DNA of 64,000 nucleotides from Isoetes taiwanensis (taxonomy: Eukaryota > Streptophyta > Lycopodiopsida > Isoetales > Isoetaceae). Where the stretch lies: positions 2,156,606 to 2,220,605 of the forward strand of contig JAJEKV010000095.1 of assembly GCA_021234155.1 (NCBI GenBank). Direction: 5' to 3'. The notes below the pieces were generated by a model that was given only the letters and a program-made list of their open reading frames with translations, was not told the DNA's origin and did not search any database. The position numbers were made by a program, and so were the translations under genes. This document shows positions 33,893-46,629 of the stretch, piece after piece (the stretch's first letter is position 1; each line of letters opens with the position of its first letter).

Positions 33893-34880
33893 ATGGCGCT
33901 TTGTAGCCCCTTGCCTGCACCCCCCATTTGGAGAGAGAGACATTCCCAGCCCCAGCCCGGCCCCCAGCCCCAGGGGAGAACCAGGGAGGGGCCATGCTTA
34001 AAACGGCCCCGGTCAGATAACAAAGACAGGGGAGAAACCTCTTCCATGAGGAGGGAAGCCCGGGCGAAGGCCCAATCTACGAGATTGGCTCGGGAGATGG
34101 ATGAAGGCTGCTCAAGCTCGACACAGGCGCAGACGAGGGCCATGAAACAGCTGGAGGAACAGATCGAGAATAACAGAACCCGGATTGCAGGATTGACAGC
34201 AGAGATACAATCCTCAGCATCCCATGTGCTCAAACATGGAGACCCGCATGCAGCAGTTAGAAGACGGGCTTCGCTTGGCCCACTTTGAGAGGCAACAGGA
34301 TAAGCAGGGCCTTGCCGACTTGCGAGCTCGCGTGGATTCCCTCCTCACCACCGTGGAGACTATGGCATGCGACAAGCAGGGTGTGGAGCAGGATACAGTG
34401 GCAACTATTTCCCACCCTGAATGGAAGTCGAGGGGTATGCCAGCTGATAATCTGGCGTCCCGAACCATCGTCCGAAGCCAACCCGTGAGCTGTCTGAACC
34501 CCGCAGTAGGGGCTGAGACACAAGATCGAGATCCGGGAGCTCAAAGCAACCATTGCCCAGCAAAGCAGGCGACCTCGCGTGCTCAGGTCCATGAACACTG
34601 CGCACTTTGCACAAATGAGTTGGCCGAGCAAACAGAGATTCCAGCGGGAGCTAGGCTCCCGGACTCCGCGCAGCGGTCGCTGCAACACGTGGACCAAGCG
34701 CACGTGTCCCACGGCCACAAGCCAAACAGGCAGACGGGGCGCCACCACCTCCTCCATCTGCACACCACACACCGCCCTGCTGTGAGCAGCCCACACACTC
34801 CAGCCAACAGCGCCACTGGGGGGGCGGCTAATGTTGCCCCTCGACTTCGGTGGCGGCGGGCAGGGCGGCCCACGCCATAA
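33893..34880 (+). pseudogene. LINE ORF1 (nucleocapsid-like)
   Basis: Two overlapping frames (33893-34288 and 34224-34880) together make an ORF1-like protein: a Pro/Arg-rich start, basic central part, and a heptad-rich stretch (METRMQQLEDGLRLAHFERQ) typical of LINE ORF1 coiled coils. The end has Cys and His residues (HEHCALCTNE, HHLLHLHTTH) but no standard CCHC knuckle. A frameshift near 34250 breaks it. The role in family members is binding the element RNA. Confidence 0.55.
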
Positions 34881-34955
34881 TGTGGTGGTGCGGGACTTTC
34901 GAGAGGAGTGCAGGAGAAGATCTCATCAAGCGATTCGTGATGAGATCCTATCTCA

Positions 34956-37900
34956 ATGGCATTCCCCGACCGGGTACAAATTGCTAGAGCGAAATTTTGG
35001 GGCTCGGCCAGACAGACGCCCGCTGTTGTCACCTTCACACTTCCGCGATTACGCGAACTTGTCGGGAGGCCATCCCGCCGAGTAGACAACCAAGGGGGAC
35101 TGCTTCAGATGTTGACCAGTGATCTCACCCCGATGCAACAGAGTCCTACCGCGCCAGCCTTTGGCCCAGTCGTCGGACGCCCGTCGAGGGGGCTGCGGGG
35201 CCTTGTCCGGCAAGCCAGATTTTCGCCCGGCGCCGCTGAGGTAGCCGAGGTAATGCGCCGCCGCTGCCACCTCGCCGCCGCTGCCGCCGCGTCGGTACCC
35301 TGGTATCGCGACCTTCGCCCCCGCCAGCCCGGGATCGCTGCTGGCGCCGCGACACCGCCCCCGCTGCGGGACGACATCATCGAAGGCCCACATCGAATGC
35401 CGACAAATAGGAACTGCCTCCTCCGGATGGTGTCTTGGAACTGTCGGGGCTTCCCCTGGCAGAAAGGCGAGAGTCTCAACTCTATTGCACCGGATATGGA
35501 TCTCATTTTCCTCATGGAAACATGGGAGCATGCAGGGCACAGACTGCCAGACCTCCCAGGCTATCTGCATTTCTCGGTGTTCAATGAGTGCACAGGCAAG
35601 CGAGGGCATGGCGGGGTTGCCTGCTACTACCGTGCAACCTTGAGGCACTCGGGCCGTTGCACAAAAAACGTGTATGTGTACAATCGCTACTTGTGGGTGC
35701 GCTGCGTCAAAGATGACAAAGGCGACACTCTCCCTCATAGCAAAGATGCTACTTTCCACATGCCGAGAGCAACTTTTATAACACTCATTCGGATGTGGAT
35801 CGATTGAGCCTTATGTCGATCTATATGATGACATACTGAAGACAAACAGCTTGGGCATGGTTATGTTGTTTGGCGACTTTAATGCACGCCGTGAGCCGAA
35901 AGCGTTCCAAAATTTGAGCCCCTGGCAGAGGACGTCTTGCAGCTGAACCCCGCAGAGGTGGCTTGGTCAAGGATATCAGATGACAGCCATATTTCGCGCT
36001 ATGGCAGGCAGTTGCTGTTGCTGGGTAGTATCTTTGACCTGGTTATCTGTAATGGGTTGGTGCAATGGCCGTCTTCCAGCTGCTGCACTTGTAGACAGGA
36101 GAACCAAGGGGGCGGCTCCAGTGTGGTGGATTATCTGCTGGTTGAGGAACGGGGTCTGCACCTGGTTACTCATTTTTCCATCGGGACAGACACTCGGGAC
36201 GAGGAAGTAGACTCCGACCACCGGCCCCTGTTCATGCATCTCCAGTGGGAAGCTCCCCGTGCACCTACTGCCTCAACACACCGGGTGCCCCAGCTGCGCC
36301 TGGACTACGACCGTGCAGGGACCTATGCCCAGCTGCTTGAGCATGATCTGGCGGGACTGCTGCAACTCCCCACACTTCAAGAACAATCTGCTCAGCTGAC
36401 TCACCTGCTTCTGACGGCTGCAGAAAGATGCTTTGGGAGAGGCCGCTCACGGCAAGCCTCAGGCACCACCACCTTCCCCCGCAACCGATGGTTTGATGAT
36501 GAGTGTCGGGAGCTCAAACGCACACTCCGGCAAGTCACTGATCCCATCTCTCGCCCACAGGCCGTCAGTCAATACCGTTCCTTTCTCAAGAACAAGAAGG
36601 CCAGATACCTCGCAGAGCATCAGCAACAGATGTTTGGTCTCCTGGACCGGCACCCCAGGACATTCTGGAGAAGGGTCTTGAGCAAGCCAGGCATGACCCA
36701 CGGGAACATCACCTCGGAGCAATGGGTACAAAAGTTTTGCAACGGTACCGTATGACCGCTCGGGGCGGCACCGATCCCTCCACGATAGGCATGGCTCGGG
36801 TTATCACGCAGGGGGGATGTCATCATGGGCCTACAGCGCCTAGCTAATGGGAAGGCAGCAGATTTAGATGGCATGCAGGCAGAGCTTCTGAAATGGGCTG
36901 GGCCTCCACTGGTGCCTGTTCTCACGGCATTGTTCAATAAAGCATTGCGAGAAGGCTTCCCTACGCAATGGACCACTAGTAGAGTAGTGCCCATATACAA
37001 AGCAGGGGACCCTCAATGTCCGGCCAACTACCGCACTATTATGGTCAGCTCTCTCTTTGCAAAACTGTTGGCTGGCATCCTTGAGCAGCGGTGACAATAT
37101 GGGCGGAGAGAAACGGAGGTGCGAGCTCTTACAAAGGTTTTCGCCCGCATACATTCCACCATTGATCATATCTTCACTCTGCGCATTGATTGAAGATAGC
37201 AGAATCGCCGGCCGAGAACACCGCATCTTGTTGTTTTAGGGATTTTGCAAAGGCATTCGACCGCATTACCCGCAATAAGCTATGGGACAGATTGCGGCGG
37301 TACCGGGACCCCCGGACTTGCGAGAATGCAAAGATATAGGTCATGCGAGGCATGCTCAGGCCGTATCACATCAGCAGCACAGCCGGTGACCAGTAGCATT
37401 GGAGTGCGTCAGGGTTGCCCCCTCTCCCCCACACTCTTTGGCCTGTACATTGATCAGTTGGAAGATTGGCTCTCTGAGCATGGAGGTGCGGGCGCACATA
37501 TCATGCATCACACAATCCGGCAACTCATATATGCTGACGATGTCAACCTCATGGCCTATACTCCAGAGGACATGCAACGTCACCTGGATGCTCTTGACAC
37601 TTTTTGCCAATTCACTGGCATGCAAGTTAACTTGGCCAAAACTAGGGTGCTTATAGTTGCATCATCCCGTCGACCAGGCTTCCCACATTCACTTACCGGG
37701 GCAAGAGGTAGAGGTGGCTCCGACCTACAAGTACTTGGGGATTGAGTTCTCAACTACCACCCATTGGGATCGCGGCTATCGCTTTGCGGGTCACTGCGGG
37801 TTGGAAAGCACTATATGCCATGCGAGAACAACAGACCACAAAGCGAGTTGTATGCACAGGGTCACCATCACATTTGTTTCGGGCCTTGGTTGAGCCGGCC

Positions 37901-38700
37901 CTTTGTATGGGGCAGAAGTTTGGGGTCCAGTGATATCCCTCAACACTGAATGACCTCGGCGGCAGTGCGGAAGGCCTTCTTGGCACGGGCCCCGGGGGTG
38001 AAGTCCATGCCTCCGTGCCAGATCCTACTCGAGAGGCAGTTTCTACCCCTTCAACGGGCTGCATTGGAGCGCCATATCGTTTACTTCCAAAAGGTGGTCG
38101 CTATGGCTGATACACGCTTGCCCCACCTTGCTTTAGCCACGGCAATGGGTCCCCAACGCCTGAAATCCTGGGGAAAGACAAGCGGGCTCGATGGTTCTCC
38201 ACGCATTTGGTGTGTGAGGCAAGCAGATGTGTCAGTCGGGACAAAGAAAGATCGCGAGGCACTTAAACTATACCTTGATGCTACTTTCCTTCGCAGGTAA
38301 GGGATCGGGAGGCTCGACACATGTTAAGCGGCACACTATCGCGACAAAGTCAATCCTAGGCTCACAAGAGGCCCACACCAGTACTTGTACACCCACCGCG
38401 GGCTTATAGCTTCCATTCGCACGGGGGCACATCGCCTCGCGCATTGAAACAGAGGCGTTGGGCTCGTGAAGCCGCGGGAGCAAAAGGCTTTGCCGCTGTT
38501 GCCACCAGGCGCGATTGAGGATGAATGTCATGCCCTCCAGACCTGCCCAGCATTTGCCCATATCCGAGAGCGATATGTTCGATTACTAGTGCCTGGCCAG
38601 CCGTTGCATCAGTTATTGGCTACGGCGTCAGTGGGTTTGTTGGGGTCATACCTCCAGGAGGTTATGGATGCACGGACTCGTTTGTGTCCTACGGGACGGT
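34956..38700 (+). pseudogene. LINE ORF2: AP endonuclease and reverse transcriptase, frameshifted
   Basis: The endonuclease starts at about 35420 with VSWNCRGF, has the LMETWE catalytic glutamate, and ends with SDHRPLFMHL (36210). Reverse transcriptase blocks follow: NGKAADLDGMQAELLKW, VVPIYKAGDP..NYRTI (36990), DFAKAFDRI (37242), GVRQGCPLSPTLFGLYIDQL (37410) and the catalytic YADD at 37529-37540. A C-terminal CHALQTCPAF...R motif (38527) resembles the terminal Cys/His region of LINE ORF2. At least six frame changes (35800, 36755, 37095, 37320, 37745, 37950) make it non-functional as written. Several lie at CNG sites. The family reaction is target-primed reverse transcription. Confidence 0.85.
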
Positions 38701-38892
38701 ATTGAACTGTCCTATGCAATTGTACAGTGTACCAGCAGGCTTATTACTGCTAAGGTTTTTCCCTCGAAAACCCTTCGGGGCGGGGGTTTTTTAATCCTGT
38801 CAGTAATATGCTTGCTGCTCTCTTTTTTGTTTGGGTCCCATAGGCCAATTGGTCTCCGTGGACGCTAAAAACCTATTCTATTCTATTCTATT

Positions 38893-40601
38893 CTATCCCG
38901 CATTTCATTTTTTCTTATTTTCTCTACTTTTTTTTCTTTTCTTTTTTTTTTCTCGTCTTTCTCACATGTTTCCTTGTTTTCCCATCCCTTTCCTTCCCCC
39001 TTCCGTGTTCCCGATAACCTTTTTCCCTTCCCTTTTGCTCCTTTCTCCACCTTTTCCCTCTTTCCTTTTTTCTTTGCCCTTTTCCCTTCCCCTTTCTCTT
39101 TTTTTATGCCTTCTCTTTTCCCCACCCTTTTTCCATGTCTTCCCTTTTTCTCAACCTTTTACTCTTTCGCCCTTTTCCATGCCTATTTTCCCTTCTCTTT
39201 TCCTCCTTTTCCCACTCTTTTCCTCCTTTCTTTGTGTGCCCTTTTCCCTTCCATTTTTCTTTTCTCCCTCCCGTTTTCCATGCCCTTTTTACCTTCCCTT
39301 TTTCCATCTCCTCACCCTTTCCCTCTTTCCCTTTTCCATGTTCTCTTTTTCTCTATTTCCCTTTTCCCATGCCCTTTTTCCCACCCTTTTCTTCTTTCTA
39401 TTTTTCCCGTGCTTCCTTTTCCTCCTTTTCCCACCCTTTCCCTCTTCCCCAATTAATTTTCCTTCTTTCAACCCTTCCTTTTTCTTTTCTCTTTTCCTTT
39501 CCTCATGTCCTTTTTCCCTTTCCCTCCCCTCCATCACTCCCCTGCTTCCCTTTCTCTTTCCCTTTTTTCCCGTTTCCTTTTCTTGATGGATTTTTTTTCT
39601 TTCCCTTTTCCTCCTTTGCCGATCCTTTTCCTGTGCACTTTTTCCCTTCCTTTCCTTTTCCTTTTCCCTTTTCCATGCCTTTTGCACATTTGTTTTATTC
39701 TCTTATTTCCTATACCCATTTTCCTCTTTTCCCCACCCTTTCTCTTTTGCCCCTTTTCTTTTCCCATTTTTCTTTTTTCCCTTTCTTCACCATTTTCCTC
39801 TTCCCTTTTCTCTCATGCCCTTCCCCCCTTCCCTTCCCTTTCTTTTTCCTTGTGACCTTTACCTAGGTTCCCTTTCCCCCTTTTCCCTTTCCTTTTTCTT
39901 TCTTCTCACTTTCCCTTTTTCTATGCCCCTTTTCTTTTCCCCTCTCCCCATCCGTTTCTTGTTCCTTTTCTTATCTTTCCTCATTTTTCCAACCTTTCAC
40001 TCTTCCCCTTTTCTTGATGCGTTTTTTCCCTTCCCTTTCCATCTCTTTTTTTTTTCCCTTTTCCTATGCCATTTGTCCCTTCCTTTTTCCTCTTTTCTCA
40101 ACGCTTCTCTTTTTCCCCCTTTTCCCATGCTCCTTCCTTTTCCCATGCTTTTTTTCTCCTCCCCTTTTCCATGTTTTTTTTCTCCTCTATTTTCTCCTTC
40201 TTTGAACCTTTTCCTCTTTCCTTTTTTTTTTCATGCCCTTTCCATTTACCTTTTCCACTTTATCTCTTCCTCCTTCCCTCGTGCCCTTTTCCCAGGTTCC
40301 TTTTCCCTTTTTCATTTTTCATGCCTTTTTCTCTTCTCTTATCCCCACCCTTTTCCCTTTTCCTTTTACCCTTTTCCCTTTTCCCCATGCCTTTTTGCCC
40401 TTCACATTCTCTCTTTCCACTTCCCTTTTCCTTTTCCCCCTTTTCATTTACCCTTTCCCCTTAAGAGATCGAAGCATGACCAATCACAGTGTTGGTAAGT
40501 CGTGCAATAAATCTAGGCCTTCGGATGCATCCAGATGATCTCGGCCATTCAAATTAGGGCTCGATGCACTACGCACTTACGGTATAACATTATAATATAA
40601 G
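38893..40601 (+). mobile_element. Polypyrimidine element E5, right part
   Basis: Resumes at TCCCGCATTTCATTTTTTC, matches E1 nearly base for base, and ends ACATTATAATATAAG directly before E6. C/T-only body without genes. Confidence 0.8.
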
Positions 40602-42203
40602 ACTAGTAATGGTGCCCTGCGTTGCTGGGCAAATGTTGGGAACATTTGTGGATGGAAACCTATTCAACTCAGACTCATTAACCAAGTCCATCATATCTAG
40701 GCTATAAGAGGTTTTTGTGCATTTGATAACCTTCCCTTTGCTCTATCCTGCATATCCTTTTTTCCTCATTTTCTTACACACATTCTTTTTTCCCTTTTCT
40801 TATTTTTCCTGCACATTTACTTTTCTCCTTCTCTCTCTTTTTTTTTTTCTTTTCTTTTTTACCCTCTTCTCCCTCCTCTTTTCCTTCCTTATCTCCTACT
40901 CATTTTTCCCTTTCCCTTTCCCTTTTTTGACGGCTTTTTTCCTTCCCTTTTCACCTTTCTCCACCCTTCCCATTTTTCTCATGCTCTTTTTTCCCTTTCC
41001 TTTTCCCATTCTTTTTCCTTTTCTCTTTTCCCTTCTCTTTTCTCATGCCCTTTTTGCATTCCCTTTTCCCCACCTTTTTTTTTTTATGTTTTTCTTCCTC
41101 TCCTCGCCCTCTTCTTCTTTATCTAAAGTCTCTTTTTTCCCATTTTCTTCTTCCTTTTTTCTCATGCCTTTTTTCCTTTCCTTCGCCCCTTTCCGCCTCC
41201 CTTTTTCTTTTTCCATTTCCTTCTTTTTTCATCATTTCCCCACCCTTTCCCTTTTTCCCGTGCCCTTTTCCCCTTCCTTTTCTCTTTCCTTTTCCCTTTC
41301 CCTTTCCCTTTCCCTTTCCCTTTCCTTTTTCCTTTTCCCTTTTTTCCATGTATTTTTCCATTCCCTTTTTTCCACTTTTTTTTACTTGCCTTTTCTTCCG
41401 CCTTTCCCTACCCTCTTCCCCTTTTCCCCGTCCCTATTCCCCTTTTTTCTTTTTCTTTTCCCTTTCCCCATGCTCTTTTTCCCTTTATTTTTACCCTTTC
41501 CTCACCCTTTCCCTCTTCCAGTTTTTTCTGTGCCCTTTTTCCCTTCCTCTTTTCCATTTTCCCTCCTTATTCCTCGTGTTCTTTTTCCTTTCCCCTTTCC
41601 CCTTTCGCCTCCCATTTCCTTTTTCCTTTTCCTTCTTTTTTTCATCCTTTTCTCTTTTTCCATGCCCTTTTCCTCTTTCCTTTCCACCCTTTTTTTTTTT
41701 CCTTCTCTCTTTTCCTTTCCATTTTCCCACACCTTTTTCCATTCCATTTTTTCCACCTTTCTCACATGCCCTTTTTCCTCCTTTTCCCACCCTCTTCCCC
41801 TTTTCCCTTTTCCTCTTTTCCTATTCCATGTTTTCTGTTCTCTTTTTGCTTTTCGCTTTTCCCTTTTCCCTTTTTCCATCTCTTTTTCCCTTTCTTTTTT
41901 TCCTTTCCTCACCCTTTTCCTCTTCTCGTGCCACTTTCTCCTTCCTCTCTCATTTCCCTCTCCCTTTTCCTCATGCCCTTTTCCCCTTTTCGCCTCCTTT
42001 TTCCTTTTTCCTTCCCTTTCTATTTTTCCATGCCCTTTTTTCCTTCTCTCCATCATTCTTATCTTCCCCTTTTTCCATTCCGTCACCCTTTCCATCTTCA
42101 CCTTTTTCCCGTTGCCCTATTTTTCTTCCTTTTCCTCCCTTCCCCTTTTCTTTTCCCTTATTCTGTCCTCACCCTTTCCCCCTTTTCCTTTTCATAGTGT
42201 CCT

Positions 42204-44401
42204 AACAAAGTTTAAAATGAAACGCACTAATTTGCTCAAAACGCACTTCAAAAGGAATCTTTGAAAGATTCCCTAAAATCCCCCCAAAAAGGTCCCTTTT
42301 CATGGTATATTTGTGACAAGTGTGACAATTTAAAAATTTTAGGCATCATTTTTGAGGGGGGGTGTGAACTTAGCTTCTATTCAAAATTGTTTGACATCCC
42401 TTTTTGGCCCCCCTAGTTTGGTTTGAGAAATAGTAATATTTTCAAAAACTAAACAAAATAGACATTGAAAAAAACAGCAAGCACACTAAAGTGCCAAAAA
42501 GGTATTTTATTCAAAGTTTTTCAAAATCAAGACAAAACTATGAACAAAACTATAAAAATGCAACACATTTTGACATTGCCTCATTGAAGCAAACATTTTC
42601 ACATGAAAGTATGCCTCATTGAACAAACTTACACTTTGAAGCGCAAGTTGGAGTCGAAGGCGCTCGCTCTTAAATCTTATATACTTGCTCTTATTTGCTC
42701 ATCCGTCTTGCTATAGACTTATGTATACCGCGAGGACAATGCGTGGACATAACGTCTTCAAAATAAATTTCGGGTGGTATAAATTTATACCATAATAGGT
42801 AGTCTTTGTCTGCGGATATAACATGCCGAGAGTTCGCATGGTATAAATTTATACCAAAAATGGACTCGGCGGTATAAATTTATACATAAAGAGGGACTCG
42901 AGCGGTATAAATTTATACGCGAGAGCTCTCGATTCATCATGCGAGCTCCCACGGTATAAATTTATACCGTGAGAGCTCCCCTCATTATACCGCGAGAGCT
43001 CTCTCGGTATAAATTTATACGCGACGGCTCTCTCTCTATAAATTTATACCCCGGAGATAACCTTCGAGACAATCAATTTATACACATATATGTGTATATA
43101 TATATAATAATATATATACATACTTACATATATATATCCGAAGAAAAGAGAACTCTTGCGGTATAAATCTATACGGAGAAACGGTATAAATTTATACCGT
43201 TTTGCATATATATATAAAACGTTTATATATATATGTATATATATATCTTGATCGGAGGTAAAGTATATATCGTGTAAAATCTTTTGGGGTCTTTCTTACT
43301 CGCCAAGGGTTTTGGCAACCTAAAACTACTAAAGTAACACACATAAGGGATAATTTTACACGCTTTTCTTAGTTTTTTAGTCTAAAAAGTTCTAAAACGG
43401 TTCTAAAATTTCTGAGCTTGTAATGCAATGTTAGAGCATAAAGTAGTCGAATCATGTTGTTATTTCTACTTTTTTTTCTCTACATACATGCGAACTTCAC
43501 TTCAGGCAGCTAAAAACTTGCTACTAAAGGCAAAGAACTCCAAAATATTATGGTGACACAGGTGTTTGACTAGAAGGAAACCACGTGGTTTATCCAGAGG
43601 GGAGCGAGGAGTAGCAACCCCTCAGAAGTTTACCTATTTATTTACAAAATATTTAGGAAAGGGTAAGGCAGACGAATACTTCACTGCCAGAGAAATGTGT
43701 ATGGTGCCCACTGCTACAGATGACGTAATTGTGATGAATATGCTCAACATTGCTAAGGAGATTGACTATCTCCTGAGCATCACCATGTTGTAGATTGGTA
43801 TGTGCATTCAAAAATACATCTCCGAGAATAAAAAAGGAGGGCATGTAATCACATGGCTTCATTACTTCAACTTTTGTATCCTCGGTATAAATTTATACTG
43901 CATCATCAACTAAAACTTCAGCTTAACTACAAAATATCGTGGATGTATTGGTAATTGTAATACTATGTGATGCAAAAACAATGGTTTGTCATTCAAGAAG
44001 TTTGTTCAACTGCCTCCCAATGTGTTTTAAAGTCCATTAGGATGTTCAGCCAAAATGGTTGTGAAATAACAAATTTCCTGTCTTCTAAAACAACTAATAT
44101 AAAAATTTTCAGGGACAAGGTACAAAAGCATCTAATTTCTTCATACGAATTTGCCCCATAGTAAATCTTTGAATTTCATTGTAGTTCTTTCCCCCTCTAC
44201 AATGGGATTTTTTGTGTGTGTGTGTTTTTCCTTAATACTAAGTCTTCTTAAAATGTCTGTTTTCACGAGCAATTTTATAAATCTTTGGACTAAAGATAAT
44301 AAAAAGGCCCTTTTTAGAGGGATTTCAGAATTTTATAAATTTTCAGAAGGAATCTTTCAAACGCACTTCTTAAATAAGTGCGTTTCATTTTAAACCTTGT
44401 T
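42204..44401. mobile_element. 2.2-kb TIR element with GGTATAAATTTATACC palindromes
   Basis: Target duplication TCCT (42200-42203 and 44402-44405); the empty site GTGTCCTTTTTTCC is seen in E2 and E3. The ends AACAAAGTTTAAAATGAAAC and inverted AACAAGGTTTAAAATGAAAC match, and each continues into a hairpin AAACGCACTT..AAGTGCGTTT. The interior has palindromes but no convincing protein; a 75-residue frame at 43566-43793 is unrecognised. It is probably a non-autonomous relative of the element beginning at 51238. Confidence 0.85.
42774..43200. repeat. Cluster of CGGTATAAATTTATACCG palindromes
   Basis: About a dozen complete or partial copies of GGTATAAATTTATACC, many beside GCGAGAGCTC or CGGGAGCTC-like words. 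(TATA)n stretches follow at 43080-43250. One isolated copy lies at about 43884. Confidence 0.85.
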
Positions 44402-44688
44402 TCCTTTTTTCCTTCCTCTTTCTCCCTTTCTTTTTCTTTCCCTTTTTCGTGCTCTTGTCCCTTTCCTTTTCTCTTCTCCGTCTTTCCCTTTTACCCGTGC
44501 CTTTTTGCCTCTCACTTTGCCCTTTTCTCTGCCATTTTCCCTTTCCTCTTAAGAGATCAGAGCATGGCCAATCACGGTGGTGGGAAGTTGTGCGATAAAT
44601 CTCGGCCTTCGAATGCAATCAGACGATCTCAACTATCTAAATTAGGGTTTGATTCAAGACATACGCTAAAACTTTATAATATAAGATA

Positions 44689-46547
44689 AGGTACCAGAGG
44701 AGGCATGTTTGAATATGTATCCTGCCCAAATTACCTTGGAGCGGCAATCGAGTGTTCTGTTACAATATCTGCCTCCTTCTGTAGACTAATACTTACGCTT
44801 CTGGTCTGGAGATCCCACCCATCCTTAAGTAGCTAGTTTTTCTATTTCTTTCTCACAACATTTGCCGAGCTTGTAAGAAAGCTTCAAAATAACTGAGGGG
44901 TATAATAATGGTAGAACCTCTGGGCTCCTGCATGTCCAATAAAAGCACAAAATTGGGTTCTTACAAAACAGGGGTTCTGGGTTCTCACAGAACAGGGGCG
45001 GCAAAGGCTTGGACAGATAGGTCAAAATGGCAGCAGATATCGTTTCCAAAAATGGTCTTCATATGAGCTCTACACGAATATTTGAGCAGCAGGAAGCAGA
45101 TGGGCTTTACATGGGCAACTGCTGTCGATTTAGGAATGGGAAATGCATAAATCCAAGCAATAGCTTCTACTGGCACAGCCTTGTAGGCGATATCAAGAGG
45201 GGATCTCACCTGCGTCCTCACCTTCAACATATCATAGCTGAATTACAGAAAATACCTCACCTTCTTGTGGCTCACCTTCAACGTATCAGGGCTGACACAA
45301 CTCCACAAAACACAACTTTGGCTCTTGCCAAACCTTCAGAGCATGCCTTGAAGGTCAGGATGCCTTCAACGTATCAGAGCAGCATGCCTAGATCTCCAGA
45401 CCAGCTAAAATAAACCCAAGACGATGTAGCCAGCGATGGGTTATCTTGTAGCAAAAACTTGTATAAAAGCCAGCGCCACACTAAAATGGTAGGCGCTAAG
45501 TCCCCAGAGAAAGATCGCCATGAAAAAACAAAAATGCAAGCTCTCTCTGAAAACCAAAACGTATTCTGGAATACAAAGTGTATTCCAGAATAAGATTCCC
45601 TCTATAATTTGGAACCTAAATCCTGTATCCCTGGTCCACCAAAACGAAAAAAAAAACTCCTTTTATTGATTATAACCTTATTCTTGTATCCCCACAAAAT
45701 AAATAAAAAAAATTCCAAGATGATTGAAAAATTGAAAATGACCTAGTTGCTGCTTTGTTTTTCCTCTGGCTCTTCCTGAACAGGATGTGTATTCCATAAT
45801 ACAAAAATGGTTTGATATTTTTCTTTCCGTCTCGTTATTCTGGAATAGCAAGTGTATTCCGGAATACAAAAAGGGTTTCGCGTGTTCGAACACCGTAATC
45901 CTTTTTCGCTACTATCTCCGTTCTTTAAACAAGAGAAATTTGTTAATTTCTAGGACACATGAAAAACCAAATATTTGTGTGCCCTTTCGAATCAAAGAGC
46001 TCTAATCGTTATTTTTTGTGCTCAATCCTTCTCTCATCATTCCTCACGCTTTTGCACATAAATGAATATTTTAAAAATACTGTAAATTTTGCATGTTAAT
46101 ATCAAGATTTTATCTTCAGTTTTTTAATATACTACAATGCCAGTTACTACTTCCTTTTTATTTTCGGTTAAGTTGTGTTCTCTTAAAACAGGAGTTCTCT
46201 CAAAAAGCATGCTTGGAAAAAAATTCTAATTGGTTGAAAAGTGTCACTTTGACACAGTCAATTCTCTCTTCGCACAAAAAAAGGGGCTATTTTGGGGGGG
46301 TCAAAATACAATTTTATGGCTTTTTTTTTTTCTTAACCTCATTTTAGCCCCCTTTTTGGGGAAAAAATGGAATCTTTGAAGAATATTCCTTTTGCTCTCG
46401 TTTCAATGATTTGCTCCCGTTTTATATGCAACCATGTTTATTGCGCCAGTGGAAGCGTGCGTAGGGAATCTGAATGACAAACTCTAAATATTAATCGAAT
46501 GGACGTATGTGATAGGGACTATAAAATAATATGAACAAGCTCTTACA
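44689..46547. other. Duplicated spacer, copy R
   Basis: Counterpart of 6807-8648. A 128-residue frame at 45027-45413 is open here but broken in copy L. I cannot assign it. TATTCCGGAATACA palindromes lie at 45560-45870. Confidence 0.5.
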
Positions 46548-46629
46548 CGTGGATGATAGGATTCGAACCTATGCGAGCAAAGCCCACATGATTTCTAGTC
46601 ATGCCCAATAACCACTCTGGCACATCCAC
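46548..46629 (-). tRNA. tRNA-Ser (AGA), copy 3
   Basis: Full class II cloverleaf: acceptor GTGGATG/CATCCAC, D-arm GCCAGAGTGGTTA, anticodon AGA in CTAGAAA, long variable arm, T-arm AGGTTCGAATCCT. This is the cleanest of the four copies and looks functional. Confidence 0.9.

Larger units (their letters stand above)
33681..38892 (+). mobile_element. 5.2-kb non-LTR retrotransposon (LINE) nested in E5
   Basis: The insertion separates the two halves of E5. It ends in a (TTCTA)n tail at 38877-38892. The GTCTCCGTGGACGC stretch and the AAAACCCTTCGGGGCGGGGG foldback lie in the 3' UTR. ORF1 and ORF2 (AP endonuclease, reverse transcriptase, terminal Cys/His motif) are present but frameshifted. Codon usage and GC content (near 58%) differ strikingly from the AT-rich surroundings. 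There is no obvious target duplication; some C/T target bases are missing. The simple-repeat tail and AP endonuclease place it outside poly(A) L1 types, but the clade is not determined. Confidence 0.85.
40602..44688 (+). mobile_element. Polypyrimidine element E6, split by a TIR element
   Basis: Second-subfamily element (ACTAGTAATGGTGCCCTGCG, leader AACATTTGTGGATGG, tail ACTTTATAATATAAGATA) corresponding to E2. It is interrupted at 42204-44401. Without the interruption its length is about 1.9 kb, like E2 and E3. Confidence 0.8.

Noticed and set aside
34257-34796. Long minus-strand ORFs across the LINE (34257-34796, 34583-35089, 35049-35759)
   Set aside because: GC-rich antisense shadows of ORF1 and ORF2. 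They contain no recognisable domains.
3141-44688. Polypyrimidine elements as Helitrons because of the terminal hairpin
   Set aside because: The hairpin is at the start and not near the 3' end, no CTRR terminus is seen, and E4 appears to have a target duplication, which Helitrons do not make.
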